Shown: positions 16,988 through 26,300, numbered from the stretch's first letter. The stretch is 64,000 nucleotides of DNA from Granulosicoccus sp964594905 (GCA_964594905.1 CAZQOI010000007.1:10097-74096); one strand, 5' to 3'. Notes: a model not told the origin generated them from the letters alone. A program made the numbers and translations.

Positions 16988-18184
16988 TCAGCTTTGTTGT
17001 CGCTGTTTCAACCACTCAATACATTGAACGACCAGTGCCTCGTCCATGTGATGAACTTCGATACCTACACCAATTTCTTTAAGAAGTGTGATTGTCAGTT
17101 TGCCACCGAGGTGCTCACGAAACTCTGTGAGACCGTGCAACAACTCTAACTCACCGTTACGGTTGAGCATCTCAAGTCCTGGATGCCAGAGTTTGAATCC
17201 TATATGCTCAAGCAGAAAACAGATTCGATCCTCGGTCCCACTCGTCAGATACCCTGATAACACCGAGTAGCGGGCGTCCAGGGCCAGACCAATCGCGACG
17301 GCTTCACCGTGGCGTAAATGATACCGAGTCAGGGATTCCAGGCGATGAGCAGACCAATGTCCATAGTCTAGCGGTCGCGCACTTCCGCTTTCAAAAGGAT
17401 CGCCACCATTTGCAATTTGGTGCATATGCAATTCTGCGCAGCGTTTGATCATGTAACGCATCTGTTCATGGGCAAATATTGAAAGTGCGTCCGCGTTTTT
17501 TTCTAACCATTGGTAAAACTTGGTGTCGCGAATCAGGGCGACCTTGACCGCTTCTGCGAATCCCGCAATCTTGTCACGCTCTGGCAGGCTTTCGATAAAG
17601 TCGTAGTCGTTCAAAACTGCAAAGGGAGGGGCGAAGCTACCGATGTAGTTTTTCTGTCCAAACAGATTTACCGCATTCTTTACCCCGACACCAGAGTCGT
17701 TCTGCGCCAACACCGTAGTAGGTATACGAATATGACGAATACCGCGATGAGATGTTGCCGCTACAAGACCCACTGCGTCCAGTAAAGCCCCTCCACCAAT
17801 ACCAATGACGAAGGAATGTCTGTCTATATGATGATCGACGATGACTTTTTGCATTCTTTCGATGAAGTGCAGTTCGGATTTGATGGCTTCACCTCCGGGC
17901 ATGCTGATGGGATCAGTGACCAGATTGATTTGTGACTTGTGCGAATCGACATAGTTACGGATAGACCTTAACAGTGTAGGAATCGACTCCATCACGCCAC
18001 TGTCAATAAAGATAATTAAACGGTGTCTTTTATTTGACTCAAGTCTGGATAGTGTGTCGACCAGTGTCGAATTGTCGGGTGCAAAAAGTTGGGTTGTAAA
18101 GCAGACTGGAAATTCGTACGCGACAGAGAACCGTTGCCATGCAGTTGAATTATGCAGTGTTTGCCCGGTCATCCGATTGGTCAT
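16988..18184 (-). CDS. eboD: EboD: 3-dehydroquinate-synthase-like sugar-phosphate cyclase
   Basis: A 398-residue protein of the dehydroquinate synthase superfamily. NAD-site features are GIGGGALLDAVG and the IRIPTTVLAQNDSGVGVKN stretch; the zinc ligands are Glu in GFAEAVKVALI, His in DYGHWSAHRLES and His in LRHGEAVAIG. The sequence diverges from AroB and from known sedoheptulose-phosphate cyclases, and the context makes EboD the best name. It probably forms a cyclitol from a sugar phosphate. It is the first gene of the minus-strand ebo run; the promoter should lie in 18185-18300. Longer at the N-terminus than AroB (about 360 residues) by some 30 residues. Confidence 0.9.
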   Translation of the reverse strand: MTNRMTGQTLHNSTAWQRFSVAYEFPVCFTTQLFAPDNSTLVDTLSRLESNKRHRLIIFIDSGVMESIPTLLRSIRNYVDSHKSQINLVTDPISMPGGEAIKSELHFIERMQKVIVDHHIDRHSFVIGIGGGALLDAVGLVAATSHRGIRHIRIPTTVLAQNDSGVGVKNAVNLFGQKNYIGSFAPPFAVLNDYDFIESLPERDKIAGFAEAVKVALIRDTKFYQWLEKNADALSIFAHEQMRYMIKRCAELHMHQIANGGDPFESGSARPLDYGHWSAHRLESLTRYHLRHGEAVAIGLALDARYSVLSGYLTSGTEDRICFLLEHIGFKLWHPGLEMLNRNGELELLHGLTEFREHLGGKLTITLLKEIGVGIEVHHMDEALVVQCIEWLKQRQQS

Positions 18185-18219
18185 CGTTGTTTGGCTCTAG
18201 ACGTTAGCGATTTACACTC

Positions 18220-18246
18220 GGGGCCCTGGGTTTCGTGGCCCCTTTT
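18220..18246 (+). terminator. Terminator-like hairpin in the eboD 5' region
   Basis: Arms ggggcc (18220-18225) and ggcccc (18237-18242) are followed on the plus strand by four T residues. No plus-strand gene ends just before it (the last one ends at 14473), so it could stop readthrough toward the next gene, or act as a leader hairpin of the minus-strand eboD transcript. The stem is only 6 bp. Confidence 0.3.
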
Positions 18247-18360
18247 GATAACAAGCTGAATGATGATAGTCAAAAGTTTTCGCTCCGCAATGCGTTGGAT
18301 GGAGTGGGGTGAGCAGATACACTAGTATGTCTAAAAAGTCAGGGCAACGAGGAATGCTGA

Positions 18361-18711
18361 ATGCGTTACGTCAACATGATTCTCTGTATATTTATGTTGC
18401 TGTTCATCGGCGTGCAGTACAACGATCCAGATGGACTGATCTGGATGCTTATCTATCTAGTGCCTGCTGTGTGGGCGGGTATCGCGGCGTTCCGTCCCCA
18501 GTGGTTAACCAGGGCGCTACCCAATGGCTTATTGATACTCAGTATTGTCGCAGCCATGGTCGGGGTGTTTTATTTCTGGCCGGATACACCGCAATGGTGG
18601 ACAAAAGATATCTGGTATTACGTCGAAACCGCGCGTGAGGGCATGGGCCTAATGATCGTGAGCATCGTACTGCTGATCAGCTGGTTGAGCGGTCGCAGCA
18701 GCATCAAATAA
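18361..18711 (+). CDS. TMEM220-like small membrane protein
   Basis: A 116-residue protein with four predicted transmembrane helices. The N-terminal helix followed by a VQYNDPDGLIWML segment and a central FYFWPDTPQWW stretch match the transmembrane-220 family found in bacteria and animals; the conserved QYNDPD motif is the best sign. Function is unknown. The ATG is supported by a purine-rich ribosome-binding sequence (acgagga) about 10 bases upstream. It stands alone between the divergent eboD and a convergent secreted protein gene. Confidence 0.78.
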   Translation: MRYVNMILCIFMLLFIGVQYNDPDGLIWMLIYLVPAVWAGIAAFRPQWLTRALPNGLLILSIVAAMVGVFYFWPDTPQWWTKDIWYYVETAREGMGLMIVSIVLLISWLSGRSSIK

Positions 18712-18726
18712 CGGCTTTTTTGCAGG

Positions 18727-19257
18727 CTATGTAATCCCTGGCTTTTGATGAGGAGAAACTGTGGTAACCACAACTCCGTTTTCAGACACCGTGCCCTGGA
18801 GTCTTACAACTCTTTTTATTTTTCCAAGAATGCGTGTGGTTTTCGTTTCCCATACATGTTTTTGCTGAGGATAAGGCCCCATTGCTATTGTCAAGACTGA
18901 AAAGTGTTTGCTTTGATGTGGCTTGATATTCATTGGTCCATGAGTAAGCAACCTGTTTGGGTGAAATTTTTGACGGCCGTCCAGCGCAATTTTTTCACCA
19001 GTGAATTTCTCGATATGAAGTTCGCGATTTGAATTGTTGCGAGCCACTATTCTGATTTCACCTAATGGTACGCTTTTAATGATTGTAATTTCAAGGTCAG
19101 CCATGGTCTGGCTGTGAGGGTGCAATTGCTCATTAAGATCAGTGAACGGCAGCTCGTTGGCAAGAGCAGTTTTTCCTATGGAAGCCGCTGCTATGGCAGC
19201 TCCAGTACCTGCGACTAGTTTTAGAGTCTTGCGTTTTTGGGAATCAAAACGGGCCAT
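18727..19257 (-). CDS. Exported protein of unknown function (paralogue of 47013-47528)
   Basis: A 176-residue protein with an export signal: a basic start (SQKRKTLKLVAGTG), an Ala-rich hydrophobic run (AAIAAASIG) and a likely cleavage after TALA. The twin-arginine consensus is imperfect (QKRKT), so either Tat or Sec is possible. The mature part is beta-rich, with a DLEITIIKS strand that matches DLEITLVSS in the protein at 47013-47528; both also share the order of a NNS/NIS segment, a central hydrophobic strand and a polar end. A short secreted beta-sandwich, perhaps with a binding role, fits best. No known domain recognised. It converges on the TMEM220-like gene with a 15 bp gap. Confidence 0.65.
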   Translation of the reverse strand: MARFDSQKRKTLKLVAGTGAAIAAASIGKTALANELPFTDLNEQLHPHSQTMADLEITIIKSVPLGEIRIVARNNSNRELHIEKFTGEKIALDGRQKFHPNRLLTHGPMNIKPHQSKHFSVLTIAMGPYPQQKHVWETKTTRILGKIKRVVRLQGTVSENGVVVTTVSPHQKPGIT

Positions 19258-19457
19258 ATCAGTATTACCTGTATTTAGATTTCCGCTAACAATGTATAGC
19301 TATTCTGTGATTAATCGATATTTAGTTGCATTGATTCACATTTAGGCTGTTCAATTACAATATTCTGGACTTATTGGCACGCCATGTTACTTGTTCAGAT
19401 CCTCATCTATTCATTCTTCGTAATGGAAGAAAACAACACTTTTTTCGGAGTATTATC

Positions 19458-19532
19458 ATGATTCGTTATATGAGATTTTATTATGGTTCATGTTGTCGCT
19501 ATTCTCACAGCCAAACCTGGAAAGCGCACTGA
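19458..19532 (+). CDS. Possible 24-codon upstream ORF overlapping the ABM gene start
   Basis: ATG at 19458 is preceded by a good ribosome-binding sequence (cggag, 19446-19450) at a 7-base spacing. The frame encodes 24 residues and stops at 19530-19532, inside the following gene, which itself starts at 19483 without an obvious ribosome-binding site. This arrangement would allow translational coupling. It could equally be chance, and no conservation can be tested here. Confidence 0.25.
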   Translation: MIRYMRFYYGSCCRYSHSQTWKAH

Positions 19533-19785
19533 GCTACTTGGCGCTTTTTTAAAGGTGGTGCCTTTGGTTCATGCCGAGAAAGGGTGTATCGAGTACCAGG
19601 CAGTTAAAGATGCTGTTGATGCAGGGAAAATACAGACACCGCTTGGGCCGGATTCTTATATGGTTGTGGAAAAATGGGAAACCATGGAAGATCTGAACGC
19701 GCACTCAGGAGCTGCCCATATGGTTGAATTTGGTCAGAGTAGTAGTCATCTGATTGATTCTAGAAAGATACACGTTCTCAGTTAA
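19483..19785 (+). CDS. ABM-domain putative quinol monooxygenase (YgiN-like)
   Basis: A 100-residue protein of the antibiotic-biosynthesis monooxygenase (ABM) fold, a ferredoxin-like dimer. The N-terminal strand VHVVAILTAKPGKRTELLGAF, the EKGCIEYQAV segment and the VEKWETMEDLNAHSGAAHM region with the conserved E-W and H-x3-H pattern are typical. Such enzymes oxidise quinols or polyketide phenols without cofactors. It stands alone; nothing beside it gives a substrate. The start at 19483 is poorly supported by a ribosome-binding sequence, and a short overlapping upstream frame is noted. Confidence 0.85.
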   Translation: MVHVVAILTAKPGKRTELLGAFLKVVPLVHAEKGCIEYQAVKDAVDAGKIQTPLGPDSYMVVEKWETMEDLNAHSGAAHMVEFGQSSSHLIDSRKIHVLS

Positions 19786-19832
19786 GCATTAATGATCTCT
19801 GGTTTCATCTTTTGCTTATAAAAGTAATAACT

Positions 19833-21611
19833 TTAGTGCGTTTCTGTTGGTAGCTCCGCGAGAATCTCTGTTAGTTCATCATCCAGATAGAGTGTTCGTT
19901 TCAGTAACTTCATGTCTGCCTGAATAGATCCGCGATTCGCATTGACCGAGTTCATCTGATAGGTACTTGCTAGTGTCAAGCGTTTAAAGCCTGTCAAGTA
20001 ACGCTGGTTGTCAGATTCGGTATGAAAACGGTAGTACCGTTCGACAAATATCTCGGCCATCGGAAGGCTCAAATTCCAGTGTTGAGGCGAGGGCCCTGGT
20101 AATTCTGCGTCAAGTCTTATAGTCGGTTTGCGTAGATCGTTCAGTCGCATATGGTTGTCTCCATTGATCAGCATCAATGGAAATCGCTGATAGTTTGAAT
20201 CATAAGGTCTGATAAAAACTTCCCGAACATCCATGAAATTTATGGGGAAATTCAGCGTGTTTTTTTCTAGTAATGGAATTTCTCTATTCGTAAATAGTTG
20301 CATTTTTTCTTCAGGCAATTGCTCCTGCCATTTGATGACTACGGATAGCCCTTGATCATCTCCGTTGAGTTGCAGGTTGTAGGTTTGCGGTTGAACAACT
20401 CTCATGTCAGCGATTTCGAAATAGTCCGTGGCGCGCTTGCCCAGTAGATCTGCGACGTAAATGCCTTGGTCGGGGTCTGACAAGTCTGGTAATCCCGCAG
20501 ATAAGGCTAACAGCTGATTGAGTTTAGTTAGGGCGAGACGGTTTTCTGCTGGTGTTTTACGAAAGACAATATCATTCGCTCTTACAACGATAGCGTCATC
20601 GTGAGTACGAAGCCCTTTCGGTAAAATCTTGTTCCGAGATTTGGTGACCGAAGAAGATTCTGTGATTTTTATCTGTTCTGATTGTATGGAATATGGTGAA
20701 TCAATGTTTGATTCAGATTCGTTAAATGAAATTGCTCCTAGTGTTTCTCCGCTTATTTTATCAACATAGCGAATATTCGTAATTTCAATAGAATGTGTCG
20801 GTAGTGAGAATCCAATAACCAAGTCTCGAATGCGAACAGGATGATTTCGTCTTGATAAGGCATCTGTTTCCTGGAAAGGACGTCTGGCAAAAAAGCGATA
20901 ATCAATATGAATATCCAATATTTGATTCGATGACTGTCGGTTGCTCAATTCGTTGGCGAGTTTTTCATCTATTGGAATACGGTTTAGTTGTGGTGAAGTA
21001 GATACGCTCGGTAGATGAGTCAATACACCAATGGGCATAATTGCTTTCTGCAACGCTGTGTAAAGATCGATCTCATATCGAGCTGGCATCAGGTGTTGTG
21101 CGTTGGCTGCTGCTCTGAGTTCGATTAATTTTGAACACAACAAATTACAATCACCAATTTGCTTTGTTCCGCTACTGGTATTTACACTGGAAAAATTTTG
21201 TATCTGATCCAGATTGTCGAGAATCAGCGATTGAGATTGCCTGTCGTATTTGCCGTAAGCGTTGGAGATCGTAACTACGCTGGAGAATTTGTTTGAAAGA
21301 TTTCCTGGCTTGATGGACTCTTTCAGTACGTCGAACTCTTCACGAAACAATTTGTTGAATGCGTTCGCATTCTCCTTAGAGGGTGGGCTCAGCGAAGTGC
21401 AGTCTGCTGATCCTTCAAGGATGTCAGAGTGAAGTATGCCGAAGTGTAAGGCGGCTGATTCGGCGACTGAATTTTTGTTGGCGAGGTAAAACAGCCATGA
21501 CATTCGTTGATAATCTGTCATACCAGTCGCGGCCAATGTTTTTCCGCTTTGGAAAAATACTAGCGATAGTATTAACAGTATGAAACCGAATTTGCGTGTC
21601 GACTGTACCAA
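19833..21611 (-). CDS. Secreted protein of unknown function, 592 residues
   Basis: A 592-residue protein with a clear Sec signal (residues about 1-28, basic start, then GFILLILSLVFF, cleavage near TLAATG). No domain was recognised. The N-terminal 180 residues are helical and include a disulfide-capable GDCNLLCSK segment; the middle has YRFFARRPF and a long stretch of beta-type sequence with IEITNIRYVD; the C-terminal 150 residues are again beta-like (TIRLDAELPGPSPQHW) and end in a helix. It has no neighbour on its strand and no obvious partner. It is not a DUF3179 or DUF4159 relative. Probably periplasmic. Low similarity to anything known should be expected. Confidence 0.8.
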   Translation of the reverse strand: MVQSTRKFGFILLILSLVFFQSGKTLAATGMTDYQRMSWLFYLANKNSVAESAALHFGILHSDILEGSADCTSLSPPSKENANAFNKLFREEFDVLKESIKPGNLSNKFSSVVTISNAYGKYDRQSQSLILDNLDQIQNFSSVNTSSGTKQIGDCNLLCSKLIELRAAANAQHLMPARYEIDLYTALQKAIMPIGVLTHLPSVSTSPQLNRIPIDEKLANELSNRQSSNQILDIHIDYRFFARRPFQETDALSRRNHPVRIRDLVIGFSLPTHSIEITNIRYVDKISGETLGAISFNESESNIDSPYSIQSEQIKITESSSVTKSRNKILPKGLRTHDDAIVVRANDIVFRKTPAENRLALTKLNQLLALSAGLPDLSDPDQGIYVADLLGKRATDYFEIADMRVVQPQTYNLQLNGDDQGLSVVIKWQEQLPEEKMQLFTNREIPLLEKNTLNFPINFMDVREVFIRPYDSNYQRFPLMLINGDNHMRLNDLRKPTIRLDAELPGPSPQHWNLSLPMAEIFVERYYRFHTESDNQRYLTGFKRLTLASTYQMNSVNANRGSIQADMKLLKRTLYLDDELTEILAELPTETH

Positions 21612-21877
21612 CTTTTCTGAAGATCCTGCTTTGATCGAAAAGTTCCAAAAACATTACCTTAGTCTTTTCTGCCTGTCGTGAGCAAGTCGCTTGTTGTATC
21701 CAACATTAGAAATCAGATATTGAATCGAAAAATATCAATATTTTTTCTAAATTATTAGATTGGGCAGTTTTAATTCCGATTACTACCGTAAGATTTTCAA
21801 CTGATTGTATGGGTATATTAAGAGAATTTGATGTAAATCATAGGCGAACACTCGCTCCACTGGCATTACCCGTATTT

Positions 21878-22318
21878 ATGAATTATTTCTTGCGACCTTC
21901 ACTTGTTCGCAGCTGTATATTCCTTGTCGCAAGTCTGACAATGACTGCTTGTGCAACGAACGAAAAAAATCAAGGACCAGACGAATACTATCGTTCGTCG
22001 GGATGGTCAGATTTAAAGGAAGAACTACCGGCAGATAGCTTTAGAGACTACCGTGCGTCAGTGACCAGGCGAGTTCAGCGACATCGCTTTATCATTGGAA
22101 TCGATGGCGATTATCGTAACTGTGGTGGCACGGGAGGTCGTGGTCCTGAGGCTGTGATGCGTTGTGAATCTGCAGCTACTGGTGACTTTGATTTTGTCAC
22201 CTGGCGGAATCCCGATAAGCCTGATGGTCGGCCCAGCGCACGATCGGCATTCAATCCTCAGTTCGACAATATGGTTGGCGCATTGGCGGATTTTCTAGGT
22301 GAAGTTACGAATGAATAG
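21878..22318 (+). CDS. Putative lipoprotein
   Basis: A protein of about 146 residues from the ATG at 21878. An in-frame ATG at 21809 adds 23 residues without signal character and is less likely. The N-terminus has a hydrophobic run (CIFLVASLTM) ending in TAC, an acceptable lipobox, so the mature protein would be lipid-anchored at Cys 25. The remaining 120 residues are hydrophilic, with a YRNCGGTGGRGPEAVMRCES segment holding two cysteines that could form a disulfide. No domain recognised. A 491-base gap follows. Confidence 0.7.
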   Translation: MNYFLRPSLVRSCIFLVASLTMTACATNEKNQGPDEYYRSSGWSDLKEELPADSFRDYRASVTRRVQRHRFIIGIDGDYRNCGGTGGRGPEAVMRCESAATGDFDFVTWRNPDKPDGRPSARSAFNPQFDNMVGALADFLGEVTNE

Positions 22319-22809
22319 GCAATGGCCAATCAGGTGACTTATCTCATTCCTATGCATCTGAGCGAGCATTTGCTCGCCACGATCAGTGAATACTGATGCC
22401 ATGCTAGGGCGGTTGAAGTTGCCTTGCTCAAAAAATTGGTTCAAAATGGGTCCTTTGCTTGGTGTGTAGGCGATTTGGGGCTCTCTTTTGTGTCAAAATA
22501 AGCGGCTGACGCAGTGTTGCTTTGTCGCTTTTCGCATGTCTAGCGATAGCGTCTCGTTTGCTGTGTGCTGCCTAGGTTGCACCCGTCACAATCGCTCGGC
22601 TCATGCGGCTGAAGTGGGTCACGATACTGTTCGAGATCTACCATTTAATTTCTGATTATTTTGAACTCGCCGCTGGTGATGTCATCTTATCGGATGCTTG
22701 CAGCTAGCGTCGATCCTGTGAAAAGGGAAGACGTATGACTTCAATGTAGAAGGACCGGGTAGGGCGAAAATTTCCGTTAATTTAACAACCTTGTTGCGAA
22801 CCGAAAAAT
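22319..22809. other. Non-coding gap upstream of the isocitrate dehydrogenase gene
   Basis: A stretch of 491 bases without a supportable gene. It contains a 7-bp perfect inverted repeat with a 2-base loop at 22362-22377 (gcgagca/tgctcgc) and a small palindrome gttaa-t-ttaac at 22776-22786 close to the start of the next gene. It probably holds the icd promoter; no clear -35/-10 pair is asserted. Confidence 0.5.
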
Positions 22810-25044
22810 ATGTCAGACGATACAAAGAAAATTATTTATACCAGTACTGATGAAGCGCCTCTTCTGGCAACTGCATCTTGGCTACCTATTGTCCGCACCT
22901 TTACTGCTGCTGCTGGTATCGATGTAGAGCTTAGCGATATATCTGTCGCTGCACGTGTTCTGGGAAATTTTCCGGATTACTTGAAAGATGATCAAAAGTT
23001 ACCAGATAATCTCGCCGAGCTTGGTCGACTGACACAAGACCCGAACACCAATATTATTAAGTTGCCTAATATCAGTGCTTCAGTGCAACAGCTGCAAGCT
23101 TGTATTTCAGAATTGCAAGCGAAAGGTTATGCAGTTCCTGATTACCCCTCCGATCCACAGACTGACGAAGAACTCGAAATTCAGAAGCGCTATGGAAAAG
23201 TACTGGGTAGTGCAGTCAACCCGGTTCTGCGAGAAGGTAACTCCGATCGACGTGCACCTAAAGCTGTTAAAAATTACGCAAAAAAGAACCCACACTCCAT
23301 GGGCGAATGGAAGCAGTGGTCTCGCACTCATGTATCCCATATGCACAGTGGTGATTTTTATCATGGCGAGCAGTCCATGACTCTTGATAAAGCACGCAAG
23401 ATTAAAATGGAGTTGGTCACTGATAATGGTGATGTCGAAGTACTCAAGCCAGAGATCGCCTTGCAAGATGGCGAAGTCGTTGATCTGATGTTCATGAGTA
23501 AAAAAGCTCTGTGCGATTTCTACGAGCGTGAGATCGAGGATTGCCGCGAGTCTGGAATTCTATTTTCCTTACACGTGAAGGCCACGATGATGAAGGTCTC
23601 TCATCCTATTGTCTTTGGGCATGCGGTGAAGATCTATTACAAGGAAGCTTTTGACAAGCACGGAGAATACTTCGACGAACTGGGTATCAATGTCAACAAT
23701 GGTATGGCGACACTCTATGAGAAAATCGCCGAATTGCCCTCAGAAAAACGTGAGGAAATTGAACGTGACTTACACGCTTGTCAGGTTCTACGTCCGCGAC
23801 TTGCAATGGTTGATTCGTCCAAAGGCATAACCAATTTCCATTCACCTAGTGATGTGATTGTTGATGCTTCCATGCCAGCAATGATTCGATCAGGCGGCCA
23901 GATGTGGGGTGGTGATGGGCAACTTTACGATTGCAAAGCGGTGATTCCTGAGTCGACGTTCGCTCGCATCTACCAAGAAGCGATCAATTTCTGCAAATGG
24001 CATGGAAATTTTGACCCAACCACAATGGGTACGGTGCCCAATGTGGGATTGATGGCGCAAAAGGCTGAAGAGTACGGATCACACGATAAAACGTTTGAGT
24101 CAGAAAAAGCCGGAATAGCGCGCATCACTGATATTGATACAGGCGAAGTCTTGCTAGAGCAACGCATTGAAGAAGGAGACATCTGGCGTATGTGTCAGAC
24201 CAAGGATGCGCCTATTCGTGATTGGGTAAAACTTGCTGTTCGACGTGCGCGTGAATCAGATACGCCAGTCGTATTCTGGCTTGATCCTTACCGCCCACAT
24301 GAAGCTGAACTGATCAAGAAAGTCGAAATGTATTTGAAAGACCATGACACCGATGGGCTGGACATTCAAATCATGTCGCAAGTACGTGCCATGCGATTTA
24401 CCTTGGAGCGAGTGGCCCGTGGTCTTGACACAATCTCTGCAACTGGCAACATCCTCCGAGATTATCTGACCGATCTTTTTCCAATTCTCGAACTCGGCAC
24501 CAGTGCGAAGATGCTGTCTGTAGTTCCTCTCATGGCAGGTGGTGGATTGTTTGAAACTGGTGCAGGTGGTTCAGCTCCCAAACATGTACAGCAACTGGTT
24601 GAGGAGAATCACTTACGCTGGGATTCTCTTGGGGAGTTTCTGGCGTTAGCCGTCTCGATTGAGGAGCTTGGTCTTAAACATGATGATGCAAAGGCCAAGT
24701 TATTAGCCTCTGCTCTTGATAGTGCGACTGGCCGTTTACTTGAGAATAACAAGTCACCACGACGTAAAGTCGGTGAGTTGGATAACCGTGGCAGTCATTT
24801 TTACTTAAGTATGTATTGGGCAGAGGAGTTGGCGAATCAAAATGATGATGCAGATATGGCTGCGCAGTTCAAACCAATCTTTGAGCAACTGAGTAAAAAT
24901 GAAGAGCGCATCGTCAAGGAGTTGGATGAAGTGCAGGGTCAGTCAGTGGACATTGGCGGGTACTACTACCCTGATCCAGACCTATGCACTGAGATCATGC
25001 GACCGAGTAAGACGTTTAACGACATCATGGGATCAGTCAGTTAA
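22810..25044 (+). CDS. icd: Monomeric NADP-dependent isocitrate dehydrogenase
   Basis: A 744-residue enzyme of the monomeric IDH family (usual length about 740), converting isocitrate to 2-oxoglutarate with NADPH production in the TCA cycle. The N-terminal IIYTSTDEAPLLATASWLP segment, the KKNPHSMGEWKQWSRTHVSHM block with the Arg/Lys/His substrate pocket, the CQVLRPRLAMVDSSKGITNFH region, VIFWLDPYRPHE-like WLDPYRPHEAEL and the C-terminal GGYYYPDPDLCTEIMRPS are all diagnostic. Cytoplasmic; no signal. Monocistronic, with its own long upstream region and a possible terminator at 25122-25150. The ribosome-binding site is weak. Some gammaproteobacteria carry this type in addition to the dimeric Icd; whether it is the only one here is unknown. 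Confidence 0.97.
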   Translation: MSDDTKKIIYTSTDEAPLLATASWLPIVRTFTAAAGIDVELSDISVAARVLGNFPDYLKDDQKLPDNLAELGRLTQDPNTNIIKLPNISASVQQLQACISELQAKGYAVPDYPSDPQTDEELEIQKRYGKVLGSAVNPVLREGNSDRRAPKAVKNYAKKNPHSMGEWKQWSRTHVSHMHSGDFYHGEQSMTLDKARKIKMELVTDNGDVEVLKPEIALQDGEVVDLMFMSKKALCDFYEREIEDCRESGILFSLHVKATMMKVSHPIVFGHAVKIYYKEAFDKHGEYFDELGINVNNGMATLYEKIAELPSEKREEIERDLHACQVLRPRLAMVDSSKGITNFHSPSDVIVDASMPAMIRSGGQMWGGDGQLYDCKAVIPESTFARIYQEAINFCKWHGNFDPTTMGTVPNVGLMAQKAEEYGSHDKTFESEKAGIARITDIDTGEVLLEQRIEEGDIWRMCQTKDAPIRDWVKLAVRRARESDTPVVFWLDPYRPHEAELIKKVEMYLKDHDTDGLDIQIMSQVRAMRFTLERVARGLDTISATGNILRDYLTDLFPILELGTSAKMLSVVPLMAGGGLFETGAGGSAPKHVQQLVEENHLRWDSLGEFLALAVSIEELGLKHDDAKAKLLASALDSATGRLLENNKSPRRKVGELDNRGSHFYLSMYWAEELANQNDDADMAAQFKPIFEQLSKNEERIVKELDEVQGQSVDIGGYYYPDPDLCTEIMRPSKTFNDIMGSVS

Positions 25045-25491
25045 GATGGTTCCCTTACCCTCGGCATATCGATTTTCATCTAAATTTGTCGAGCTAATTT
25101 TGTTGTAATTGCGACATTGAAGCTGCCGCGCTGGAGACAGTAGCGGCAGCGTCGCCGAACTCGCTCTAAAGTCCAAGAGGTTTTCTTTTGATGACCTTGT
25201 GAGTCATCAAATGCCAAAATATAGCTATTTTTCAAGGGATTTTCCTCTTGCATATACGTATTTTGTTAATTTGAAATACTAGACATAAGAATAGTTTTAA
25301 AGCGCCAAACCAATTTCGAGCAGGACTGGACTGTGAGAACAACCGGCAAATTGTATGGCGATTCAGCGTTTGATCTGGCCAGAAATCCCTATAATGGTGC
25401 GTGGTGTATACGGAGCAGTGGGATGGACTTTGGGAGCTTTATTTCTTGGTGTCAGTTACCCAAGAAAAAATTAATTTCTTCTCCAATAGAA
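25045..25491. other. Gap between icd and the DUF3365 gene, with a hairpin
   Basis: 447 bases if the next gene starts at GTG 25492. An 8-bp perfect inverted repeat (gctgccgc 25122-25129, gcggcagc 25143-25150) about 80 bases after the icd stop may be a terminator without a T-run. The 25333-25491 part is in frame with the DUF3365 gene and open, so it might be coding if a much earlier start is used, but it lacks signal-peptide features. Confidence 0.4.
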
Positions 25492-26259
25492 GTGATTTTT
25501 ATACCTGCCGATCTTTTACGGTTCGCCGCGGCTTTCGTTTGCTTAGCTGTGTTGGCACTTCCGCTTTCTTCGACTGCGCGAGCCTCCGACGAAAACAATT
25601 TGAAAACCGCTTTGCTGCTGGCGGATATCTTGCGCGCTGCAAGAACAGAGATAGCAAGTCAACAGCCGACAATCAATAACGAATTAGTTGGTGATAAGGG
25701 TTTGACTGGTGACGTTATTCAGGATCGTGTGCTGGCTCGACTTGAAGATGCTGGGAAGTCGGAGAGTCTTACCAACCCAATAGATGACAGAGAAGCACAG
25801 CTGATTCAAGCGCAGCTTGATTCAATCCAAGAGATCATCGATGAAAACCAACCTCTGTTAAATAGCAAAGGAATAGGTTTTAAAGGATTTGTGCCAGCGG
25901 TCTTTGCGCAACTGACAAATGAACGTTTCGGCGAGAAAGTGGGTGATATTGCTGAAATAAAAGTGACTGCACCTTTAGAGCTTGTACGTAATCGCAAGGC
26001 TCGTCCTGATAAGTGGGAACGTGACGTTATCGAAACGCGTTTCAAAGCCGATTCCTGGTCACGTGGGGAGTTGTTTGCAGAAGATGCAGAAGGCAAGCGA
26101 GGTTCTGCATTTAGAGTGATGGTGCCTGAATATTACGGTGAGGCTTGTCTTGCATGTCACGGTGCTCCCAAAGGTGAAGTTGACATCACTGGTTATCCGA
26201 AGGAAGGCGGACATGCCGGCGATCTTGGCGGTTCTATTAGTATCACTTTGTACGAATAG
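25492..26259 (+). CDS. Periplasmic DUF3365 c-type haem protein, putative sensor
   Basis: A DUF3365 (Tll0287-like) protein of about 255 residues. A GTG at 25492 is chosen because it places a good signal peptide at the N-terminus (LLRFAAAFVCLAVLALP, cleavage near ARA-SD); the frame stays open up to an earlier GTG at 25333, so the start is uncertain. The mature domain is helical at first (TALLLADILRAARTEIAS) and ends with EYYGEACLACHGAPKGE, whose CxxCH is a c-type haem site. DUF3365 is a common extracytoplasmic sensor domain attached to kinases and cyclases; here it is a separate gene, 41 bp before a hybrid kinase. It is likely the haem-bearing sensor of that kinase, perhaps for redox state or a gas. 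Confidence 0.8.
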   Translation: MIFIPADLLRFAAAFVCLAVLALPLSSTARASDENNLKTALLLADILRAARTEIASQQPTINNELVGDKGLTGDVIQDRVLARLEDAGKSESLTNPIDDREAQLIQAQLDSIQEIIDENQPLLNSKGIGFKGFVPAVFAQLTNERFGEKVGDIAEIKVTAPLELVRNRKARPDKWERDVIETRFKADSWSRGELFAEDAEGKRGSAFRVMVPEYYGEACLACHGAPKGEVDITGYPKEGGHAGDLGGSISITLYE

Positions 26260-26300
26260 CTTGTTGATTGAACGCGGACCAAGTGTAGAAAAACAGCAGT

